Assembly (NCBI GenBank): GCA_016188115.1
Contig: JACPIK010000002.1
Coordinates: 336,125 to 400,124 of the forward strand
Length of the DNA stretch: 64,000 nt
Source of the DNA: Candidatus Woesearchaeota archaeon
GTDB lineage: Archaea > Nanobdellota > Nanobdellia > Woesearchaeales > GW2011-AR9
Direction of reading: 5' to 3'
Both the position numbers and the translations under genes were made by a program. Under the pieces are notes generated by a model. That model was not told the origin of the DNA. It saw only the letters and a list, made by a program, of their open reading frames with translations, and ran no database searches. Below, piece after piece: positions 27,601 to 39,600 of this stretch (position 1 is the first letter of the stretch; each line of letters opens with the position of its first letter).

Positions 27601-30600
27601 AGACAAGGTCCACCACCAGCCATTCCAGTCCCCGTTGGCACAACAGGAAGCTCACAAGGAGGTTGAGTAAACTCATCTGTAGCGAGAACAGGACGAGACG
27701 GTGCCAGCTCCTCGGGAATTTCTCGAATTCCAGTGATAGGAATCTTTTCCCTTTCACGCTGCAATGCACGCAACCGAGCATACTCATTAAGTGTTTCATC
27801 AAGACCATCACGAACACCCAGCGGAACATTCTCAACAGAGACATATGGAGAACCTAACAATTTGGTTGTATCTAAAACTTCCTCAGAATCATACATATAA
27901 CGCCCATCAGCTAACTCATGAACAGCTACTTGATATCGCCCACTTGGATCATATAATCCATTTTCATTAACGCGAAGATAAAACGATTCACGATCAGCAA
28001 TGCTAGATCGAGTAGGATTCGTTATTCTAAATCGTTCAGGTGCAGAAACATCATAATACTGAGCAAGACGTTGCGCATTCGCTTTTCCTATGGAACTTGC
28101 ATCAACAACTCCCTCAACTTGAACTGGTGGTGCTACATAACTCCGCACATACGCTTCATGAGTAATAGAACCTAATTGAGAAGGTTGAATCTGATTATCC
28201 GCAAAACCAACGCCTTCATGTACATTAATAATTTCAGATTGAGGTTCGACCGTTACACGAACATACTGTTTATTTTTAGGTACAACTCGTGACATTTCTA
28301 TAACTTGTCCTTCTGAATTAACAACCAAATACTGTTCCATGATTCCTTGAGATTGCGCATCAGCAATTAACTGATCCATTACGATTTTATTCGTTTCACG
28401 ACGAGCAGCTACAATGTCAGCAGGAGAAAATACGGGTGTACCGGTTTCAACACCAATCCGATTTCCCCCAATACGCATAATTCCTTGTTGCTGTGTGGCA
28501 GCAGGAATAGACTTCCCAGCCGAGTCCTTAACTACACCCCTACCTTCAACTATTTCACCACCTTGAGCTTGAACTTGACCAACAACTTCCGCAGACTCAT
28601 CAGGCAAAGAAATCTCAGTTGGAGTAGGAACTGCATGCAATGCTTCACCCTGACGAGGGATTTCTAAATCATCTAAAAGCGTACTTGGCTGGACTTTAGG
28701 AATCTCCTCAAAAGACCCAATAGTTCGTTCACTCGTGGAAATAAATTGATTATATTTTGCGACTGCATCGCGCGGTGTAACAAATTCTACATTAAGATGT
28801 CTCTTCAATGCATCCTCCACTTCTCGAGGAATTGCTAAACGAGTAGCATGGGGATCAGCGCTAACAATGAATAACGTCCTGCCATCACGGCTTACGACAA
28901 ATTCCGCTTGAGAAGCTTTTGACATCGTCGATCGTCGACTTTGCGCAACTCTTTCCAATGCGCTGGTTACTCGCGTTGCTTCAGCAACACTTAACATTTT
29001 AACACAAGGTACAGGCGCAACAGGACTAGTCGCAAAAGCATCACCTGCTAAAGCAGAATCAACACCACCCACAATACAAGGTGCCATTTCAGGAGCCTGA
29101 ACATCAAGAGCAGATGAAACAACTTCATCAACTTCAACTTCACTAACTTCTGATCCATCTATCTTGGGAGAAACAACGGCTACAGCATCACTCTCTGGCA
29201 CAGGCACAATTTCTATCTCTTCTGGAAGACCAAGAATTGTATCTACATTCTTCGAATTAACAAACCTACTTGAAGAATCAAACTCGCCATTCTCAATAAG
29301 AGAAAATGAAACACCCTGATCCGTAAATGCTTTTTCTAAATCCTCTAAAGCTTTCTGCTGCTGTACTGTTTTTGCTTGCGAAGATGGTGAAATGAATACT
29401 TTTACATTTCTAGAATCAGTATTCAAAATATCAGGTATATCCTCATAAATGGTCACTCTCGTACCACGCGCTGCAAATACCCCCTCTGCATTTTGAATCG
29501 CATTTCGAAGAGGCTGTAAAGAAAATGATTCGCCATATACTTGTGAAACAGGTCTCTGCTGCCCTAATCCAAACCGTTGTTTAAATCTATTCCATCCTTT
29601 ATTATACGCATCGAGCACAGTAATATCTTGTTCATAGCGTGCTGCAAGTTTATCTTTGCCTGCAGCTTTAGCTTGATCACGTAAACGAACCATTAAACTA
29701 CGCTGCTCAGCCACAGACTCCTCAGCAAGACCCAACTCTTTGATGAAATTCTTGGAAGTAAGTGGATTTGTAACCACATCCAGAAGCTCATCTTTATCAG
29801 CAATAGCAAATCCTTGTTTCTCAAAAAGACTTTGTAAACGACCTAGCCCTTCAAAGTCAGCATTATATGCAGCTCGTTCTGCAGCATCCCAACTCTGAGA
29901 AGGTTTGAAACCGATGTTTACAACTTTTTTACCATCTTTATCAACAGTATAACTAATTTGAACTTTATCCTTCAAACCTGAAAATTTGGTTAATAGCTTC
30001 TCCATTTCTTTCTGATCTGTATACGACACTGCAGGTGTATCCAAAACAAGCAAATCAATATCACTACGTTCAACCGGAACACTCAAAGTAGCTGCATCTG
30101 CCCCTTTAGAACCAGTGTTAGGATCAGCAAGATTAACAATAATATTCTCCTTATCAGAACCAGAAATACTACCTTCAATTACCTTACCATCTTTCATTCG
30201 AATTTGAACTTTCTTACCCACTGGGAAAGTTGACGGAAGAGAGTCTATAGTATAGACTTTACCACGATTAGCTTTTAGCTGATCTTGAGCACCCTGAACA
30301 GACGCAGCAGGTACAGAATCAACTACACTACCCGCTTCAATTCTACTCTCTGACCTACCAGCAACAGTATCACCTAAAGATTCAAATTCAGATACATCAA
30401 TATCCAGTTCATTATCAGCAAGACGATCTACACGATCTAAATCAGCAGTATCCGAAATATCAGTTCGCACCACAAGAATTCGTTCTTTACCAACATCTCT
30501 CGCATTCACATCAATTCGTAATAGAACCCTTTCCTCCGCTTTCGTTAGCTCGCGAGAAGGTAACCCTATCTTAATTCTAGACCCTTCTTCAGAGATACTA

Positions 30601-33600
30601 AATCCTTGACGTTCTAGATTTACAATGTCAGAATTTAAAACCTCTTCACTGTCTACAAATTGAAATTCATAATCTAACTTTCTACCCACAGCTTCCAATG
30701 CCGATTCATACTCTTTTATCGCTGTTTCAATTGCTTTACTACGCATTTCTACTGCCACATTAGGAAAAATATACACTCCATTAACTGTATTATAATCAAC
30801 AACATTGACTCCCAAACCATCTAAAACGGCTGCCCGTTGCACAACCATTCTTTCCAATGAATCCGCTTCAAGAGATGGTGACGATACTGGAGATGCAGAT
30901 TCAGCTTTAATAGAAGAAGGACGCGCTTTTACCGTACCCGTTGTAACAGGTTGAGAAGTTTCTGGTGTAACTAATCGGTTTGATGGTGTTCTTTTTGATA
31001 CCAGTACTTCTTTTCCAATAGATCTACTATTAGCATTCAAGCGAGTAACAAGCCAATCTAAATCATCTGTTTGATCTGCACTTGCTATCTCTGAAAGATC
31101 TACAAACACATTTTTATCTTGAACTCTAACTATAACTCCGCGTTCACGTAACGCAATAATATCATGATTGAATAATCGTTCTGAACTATCACCCACGATT
31201 TCAAACTCAGAAGTATCACCTAATTTTTCTAACGCCGTATTGTGTTCTTTAACCAAATCACGCAAGTCAGGATTATCATCAGCAAGACGATACACTCGAC
31301 GACCAGTTTGAGGATCAATTTCCAGTACAATACCTACACGATCTAACTCATGAGAAACCTCACTCAAAGTTTTCGCTGAAAATTCCCGAAGAGGATATTG
31401 AGCTGGAACGGAAATTATTTTTTTATCTACCAGCTGACCATTCATATGTACCCTTTCAATTATCCTCGTGATTTGAGAGGTAGGATCTTTAGGTGAAACG
31501 ACAACAATAGATCCTGAATTAATTTCCGAAGGGACACCAAATTGTGCTAATGTATCTAAATCATCTTCTAATTGTTGTTGAGCTAGATGTTGTTGAATTT
31601 GACGTTTTAATGGTTCGTCCATTGCAAAATCTACACCAATATCATAATCACCTGCATCAACAGTGCTATCTATTATCTCAAAACCAGTTCCTTCCCCTTG
31701 ACTGTCAAGATATCGTTGATGCCGATCTATTAGCATTCTTGTTTCAGGCGTAGGGATACCCTCAACAACATAAATGCGCTTTCCAGAACTATCAATTAAG
31801 ACTTGAACCCCTGCCCGTTCAAGAACATCAATATGTGAAGAGCCCACAGACGCGCTTTGAATCACCGATGCAAGTTCAAGATTTTCCACTTCAACTTGTT
31901 GTAATGCTGCTGGAGAACTAACTTCACTTAATCGAACACGACGCGTATCTCCAAAACGGTCAACACGAGATGGTGTCTTTCGTACAATGATTGGATTTCG
32001 ATCAGTCGCAAACGCGGACTCTTTAACATTACTAAGCAATATCTCCAAATCATCGATATTTGAATCAATAGGCACCTCTACATATACGGCGCCAGGAGTC
32101 ATCCAAGTTTTTACATTTACATCCTGTGTTAACGTGTGAATAGCATCTTCTAATGAAGCTTGCGCGTTGTCAAAAGAATCTTTATCAACATCTAATACTA
32201 CGTCAGCATCGCTAATCTCTATCTCTGCATCAACATCATCTACATTTAAAATATCATCCTGAGACAAAATTTCTTCTGGTGAATCTACTTTAGCATTAAC
32301 AACAGCAATCTCCTGCGTGTCTCGCTGTCCTCTTCCCACAGAAACGACTAAATCATCTAGTGCCTCACCAGTCACCTCCTCATACCGCGCCCGTGCAATT
32401 TCATGATTGAATTTAACATACTTAGCATTCATCTCTTTACTTTTACTAATGATGGCTTGAGCTAATTCAGGAGTAACACCCTCTATTCCTACAAGTCCTT
32501 CGGGTGAAACCGAAAGCAAACTCTCATGATCGTAAGTACTCAATATTTGTCCTAATGTGTCATCATTCATTCCCTCAATAGAACGCAGCTCTTCTGTGAT
32601 GAATTGTTTCTCAACAGCAGCTTTACGTTCGCCAAAGCGACGGATTATTTGATCTTCATCAGCCGGATTATTACGTAAAAGTGCCCGTGTCTCTCGCGTC
32701 TCCTCAACCAAATTCTCAAGTTTACCTAAAGAAAGATGACCGTATTCCTGGTACATCGCCCCCTGTGTTGTCGAAAGAGATTTATACGAATTCATCGCAT
32801 CGTCAACAACCTGACTGCGCCATGCATCAATCATCGCAGTATCAGCAGAACCAAATACTTCTTCTACGGATTTACTTCCTTTATAGATATCATGTGCTTT
32901 AACAAAATTAAGATATTGGGTTTCCGAGAGAAAGCCATCTCTAAACGCCCTCAAAGCAACTAATTTAACATGTTCATAATTATCAATTGCATCTGTAGAA
33001 AGAGTACCAACCGCACTATTTAACATCTTATTATAAGTAGGATGAGACAACAAGGTAGCTTGTGTAGATCGCGTTGCATGTTTTGCTAACTTACGGACAT
33101 TACCTGCATCTTTATACTTATTTAATTTTATTAACTGCTCAAGTTGCAATGCGCCAGCCTCGAAAAGTGGAATATCTCCTCTTTTAAGCATAGATTGAAC
33201 TACCCAACTCGGTACACCCAAGATAAATTCATCATTAAGAAGACTATTTGCATCAACACGATTACTCGCGCGAGCCACATCTTCTGCTTGAGAAGAAACA
33301 CGTTCTGCAGACATTGGAAGAAGTTCAATTTCAACTTCCTGTGTTCGCAAGGTTGTTTCTAAACGGGATTTTAATTCAGGAAATACTTTTGCTTGCAGAG
33401 AATCAGGCATGATAATATTCATATCAGCATCACTCGCAAAATTAGGGGTACCAATACGTTCAAATTGAATATTCTGCTTCATATATTCAGCCAAGAGTGC
33501 ATTATCAGATAGACTCGAATCAACACCCCGTCGAGTCGCAGCAAAATATTTGAATTCAGGAGTTTGCGCAATTGTTCCTCGAATCGATGCGTCACGAAAA

Positions 33601-36600
33601 ATGATATCTTCCAATGTTTGCTTTGTGGCCGCTATACGAAGTTCATCCAAATGCTCAGCAGTTTGTTCATTAATAACTCCTCTAGCATATTTCTCTTGCA
33701 TACCTGATTCAAAAAGATCATTAATTAATTCCGTCTTACGTAATTTTGCTTGCGTAATACGCGCTTCATTTGCAAGAATACGAAGTGTATTGTCTGTGGA
33801 GTCAACATTACGTAAAGAATTGATTGTACTTACAGCATTAGCAATAGCATCATCATATTCTTCTAACTTAGCCACGAACGTGTCGTAACTCTTGGCAAAC
33901 TCTTCTAATGATTCTGCTTTTGCCATCCCCTGCACAGCTTCACGAGCAACAGAATCCTGAGGGAATGTTAATCGCCGCCAATCATCAATATTCACTGTTG
34001 GCACAAATTGAACTATCTGAGCTTGACCATTATCCAGCGAAGTCAAAATTTGATCTAATGAAGCCGGTGCTTTTCCCGTGGTTGCTCGTATCCCCGCATT
34101 ATATTCAGCAATTTCACCATTGAACACAAGCCATTCGTTAGACGCATGAACTTCGTTCTCAATCGGTACAGATCGAGCTAATTTACCATCAATAATTTTA
34201 CCCGGAGCCGTCGCAATAACACGACCTTCATTATCTAGTACACCACTTATCACCCGTTTTCCTTCAAAACTATCTAATCGCGTAAGTGGCATTAAATTAC
34301 CATTCTCATCTAACACGAAATGGGCAACTCGCCCTTCAAACCCCGCCAGTGGTGCAGGATCTACATCATGTCGAGCAGCCTCAAGAACAACATTTCGATC
34401 TAACGATCCTTTATAGACAAAATCAGCAGACGCACCATCAGTAGTCACCGTAGTTGGAAAATCTAATTGTGGCATCTCTTGAGTAATTACTTCATCTACT
34501 ATTGCTCCATCTACTTGATCAGCTTGATTTAAAGTAGGACTGACAATATCGGATTCTACAGATCCACCATTAATAGATCCAACATCATCAACTCCTTCTC
34601 TTTGAGCATTTTGAGCAACAATCTCATCAAATGAACGTCTAGCCTTAGGCACACCTCCACCAACAAGACTTTGATCAACCACTGTGTCTAAATCCCTTGG
34701 AGGCAACAACACATTTGAAGTAGCAGAAGGTACACCTGCCGCATGTGCAACGCTTTGAGCTAATTCAGAAGTGAACGAATCAGTTGATGGAGGTAATACC
34801 ACTGAATCTCTCAAAGCAGACACTGAAACTGTTTCTACATTTCCTGGTTGCGCGACCCGTAATCTTGCAGCAACATGTGCCCCAAGATTTCTGCCATTAT
34901 CAATACTTCCAGCAATGCCACCAGCTTGAACAGAGGAAACTGATTCAAGCAATACTTCTATCGCACTACAACCGCAACCAACACTGTCAGTACCTGCATC
35001 TGCAACATCCCCCACAGCTGCGCCAACACGTGCACCGCCAGGACCGCAAATACCTTCTTGAAGTCGGGCAATACGTTCACGAGAAGATGTTGGTAAATCA
35101 GGAATTAATCCTTGGACTTGTTCATGAAGTTGAGCAGAAGAAACTTCAGGATTAGTAATTCTTGTAACTATTAATGATCTGCTGCCATCAGGATTAACTC
35201 GACGTTCCAGAATAGCTACATGATCTTTACGAGCTAAAACCAGAGGTGTATTTTCGACAAACTCACCAACATCACCACGAGCAACACTCTCAATAACTGC
35301 ATGCAGCCCTTCATCAGAAGACGCAACAGGTTTTAACTCTTCTCGAATAATTGCAGCAGCAACGTCGGGTTCACCTGCATCTAACGCTGCCTGCGCAACT
35401 GCTAATTGAGCTGTATCAGGCACTTCACCCACAGCTGTGACTGCATCTACAACTTCAGAGGGAGTAGGAAGTGAATCAACAAGATCAGTCTGAGCGCCAA
35501 GACGAACCGGATCATTGCGTGCAACAGCTTCAAGAACCTGCCTCTCTGCTGCTTGCGAAGCTACTGCAACAGAATCGCTGGCAATACCCTCATGTTGACG
35601 AGCTAAATCATCCATCACCCCTTGAGCTTGTTCAAGTGAAGTTGCACCAGTCCGATCAAATTCCGTTAATGTTTCTAGAGCATGACCCAGTGCAAGATCA
35701 TCTACCCTACTAACCAAACCATCAACAGGAACACTACCCCCCATATCAATAAGAACATTTCCAAAATCATCAACTCGATGAACATTCAAAGGAGAATTCG
35801 TCTTGAGATTATCCGTAATACGTGATGCCAATGCTAACGCCTGTTCCTGCTGTTCAGATTTAATTTGAGAAAAGCGAAAGCGAACGATATCTTTACCTTC
35901 ACTCTGTATAGTATGGACTTGACCTCCAAGTCGTTCTAATTCTTGAATATCAGAAACAAGATCATTATATTCTTCTGCTTCAACCGCTTCAGCTATCGTT
36001 TCTTCCACACGTGCAATAGTATCAGCCGCTGTAGAATCAGTGCCGGTACGTGCCACGCCTCCGCCAACTAATCGTTCCAGACGTCCACCAGACGTAAATA
36101 AACCTGAAAGTTTATACTCCTCATTTGCTTTTGTAAAAGAACGAGCCGCAGCCAACGCCTCTGCAGAAGTAGGGTTAGCTTTTGCCTGTGCCACCAATGC
36201 TTTTGCATTAATTGAACGTGCCTCTGCCGCTGATCGTTCCCCGGTAATCAAATGCTCTTTAAGCAGTAATCCTGCATTTTCACTCATCGCACTAAATACT
36301 TCCCCTAAATCACGTAGTTTCTGTTCAGTAGCACGTATTTGAGGCAGTAATGTCTCAACATTACCCACCTTAGCATCAAGAACTGCTTGTTGTTGTAATA
36401 ACCTCTGCCGCTGTTGCGCAAGTGCAGTAAGTTGATCATTATGAGTTTTATAGACCTTTTCAACACGATCCAAATGAGCTTGAGCTTTCTCAACTTTTTG
36501 AGCATCACCAGATGCTCGAGCTGCTTGAAGATTATCTTGTGCTCTCTCTACTGCTGCAACATTACTTTGACGAAGAGTTTTAGTATACGCTTGCTCTGCT

Positions 36601-39600
36601 CGAGCTAAATCAGCTTCAATTTCTGCAAAATCAGCAGCATGAGCAGAACTCGAACGAGCCTGAGATAATGCTGCTTGCGCAACATCTAATTCCGCTTTTG
36701 CGGCAGTCTGCGCATTTTTAATAATTGTCGCAGTATCACCAAAGCGAGTATTAAATGCGTTATTCACAATACTAAATGGTTTTGTGATAGGTTGAACAAT
36801 TGCTTTACCTACTCTAAAAGTAGTAGACACAACACTCCCTGTGCCTCGAACCACTGCGCCAGTACCTGCAACAATACGATTACCTATTGCAGTTGCTTCC
36901 AGAGAATCTAATCCTAACCGCGCTGCACTCGCAACTTTCCCTGCCGTACTTGCAATCTTAATACCTGCATTTGTTCCTTTAGCAGCTTCGAAAAGTAATT
37001 GCCCACCTTTAGCTATAGTGCCAATAGGGACAAAATTATCTAACGAAGCTGATTGAATAGCAATATCACCATATTTTTCTAAGAAACCTACTGAAACAAC
37101 ACCAATTGTTTGTTCTAAATTATTTTGTGCTGTTCGACCATATTTGCCAACCTCTGCTCCCCGAAATTCCCAATTAAAGTCAGTAATTTTATCTTCAACA
37201 GTAACCATCTTCCCGCCGTTGCCATTTGCTTCATCTCTAATTTCTGCCCAGCGAGCTTTCCCTTTTATCTCAGGTGATGCCTGCTCACCCAACATCGTTG
37301 CTTTTAATTCATCCCACCCATAATCTAACGCTAAAGATTCACGTTGTTGACCACGAATTTTCGTGGGAGAAGGACAAGGCACATCACCAATAGCAGCACC
37401 TACAAGAGCTGAGGAAGAACAAGAACCAGATGCAGCAACTAAATCACCCTGAGAAGACGGACTATGTGTTTTCTCTGGTTTAAAATCAGCATCATATCTC
37501 TCAACTTTTTCAATAACATCTTTCAAAGTTGCTTCACCGCGCGCAACTTTATCCCGCATGGATTTCAATATTGCATGACGCCCATTAATTGCGCCAAATC
37601 GAGATTGCAAACTATCAAAAGCATCAGCATTCTCTGCATCTACTTGAGCTGTTAATTCCGTATCATAACTAAATAAATCTGTTTTAAAAGAAGCAGAATC
37701 ACCAGAAGTAACTCCAGCAACATCACTTGCAATTAAACCAGCTTGTGCCACTTTGGAACCCCAATATGAACCAAACATATCAGCATAATTGAGCAGACCT
37801 TTACCTCCTCCATACTCCCACGACCAACCCTCTTTATCAACTCGCATTCGTTCTACATTTTTGCGGTGTTCAGCTACTTTTGTTACATCCTGCCCTGAAA
37901 TTCCAATAATTCCATCTAATACCATCAATTCTAAATCTTTCTGATTCTGCTGACCTGAAAATCTTGCCGCAATTGCGCCTGCTCGACGTACTAATTCTAT
38001 TCTTGTATCTTTGTCATTTTTTCCCTGCGCAATACTCTCTGGCATTGTAGGAAAAATAGGAGCAGGAGGAAGTTCAACAACAGCCCGTCCTGATTGCGCT
38101 CGATCTAAATAGTCTTCATACGCATCTCGTTTTTCGTCATTCTCTGGATCATCTTGATATGTTTGAATAATTTGCTGATCTTCATCATACAATTTTTTCT
38201 GTTCATCATATAACGTACGCAGCTCATCATATTGAGCCATCTCTGCTTGTGTCGTAGGATCACTCAAGACATCTTGATACCGCTGTGCCTGATCAGATAA
38301 ATCCACAGATCCTATTTCTGCTTCACGATAAACATAACTCTCTGTGAGTAATGCTGATGCGCGTAGAGGATCAAGAGGCATAACATTATTTTGTAGAATT
38401 TCTCGTTCGAGATAATTCATCCCAGCAAGATGTGCTATATCTGCTGCACGAATGTAATCCTCACCCTCTACTGCCGTTTGAACAATCGAACGAATTTGCG
38501 CTTTATCCGCTTTAATATTTGCAACCAATGCACTCTCCTGCTGTTGCAACACTGCCAATTTTTTCTCTAAACTCTCAATTTGTATATCTTTTATTTCACC
38601 CGGATCAATATCCAGATTTCGACTGCTTCCTCTCCTACTACGATCAGGAGCAGCTCGTACTTGAGTTAATCTCTGTTGTAATACTGCTTTTTCTTCTGCT
38701 AAAGCGTCTGCTTTAGCCTGATCCTCCACAGCAAATTCACGTAATGCTCGTGCAGCAGACTCAGGAGTGCCTTCATTAACTAAATCAGCTTCAATTAACC
38801 CTCGTGAATCTGCATTTTCTTCAAGCTGCCCAATCGGATCTTGAGCTAATTGTTGCTCTTGCAGTTGTTGTTGCTCTACACGTTTCTTCTCTGCAGCAAT
38901 TGCGCGTTGTTGAGCTGCCCGAGCCTCTATTTGTCGCTGAGCAGCAACTAATGGTTTTAACCGTTTATTATTATCTTTGATCACCGTAGGGACTATCCCT
39001 GCTGTTGCATCATTACAAGAAACACCTGTTGCCAAACCAAACAACGCAGCGGCTTTCCCTGCAACCGCACTACTACCCTGACATTCTAAACCAATACCGG
39101 CAGTTAACATTTCATTCGCTGCTTTACGATAATTAATTTCCGCAGAAATTTGATCATACACAAATCGTCCACCCTTCCCAAGTAAATCAAAACAAGCTTG
39201 ATTAACACAACTACCATCTTCAGCAAGATCAACACCTGGATACTTTCTTTCTATACTAACTACTTGTTTCTCTGCTTTATCCTGAAATTTTTTGAACCTA
39301 TCTTCTTTTGCAAGTAGCCGATCAATATAATCTTGATTGCCCACCTCTGTAACATCAATGCCCGTCTTTTCAAGTAAATATTTTCGCAATGCGGGATCGT
39401 CTTTTATGTTAACTCCACTTAATTCAGAAATTTTATTTTCAGCAAGCAAATCCAAAAACTTCTGCGCTTCTGCCTGATTTTCAGGAGTTGTAGCTATAAC
39501 TTTACCCCCTAATTTTTCAGCTAATGCGTAACTAGTCTGAGATTTTTCAACAGTTGCATCTGCTCTATGTACTTCTGAAAATACTGCCACTGCAGCTTGA

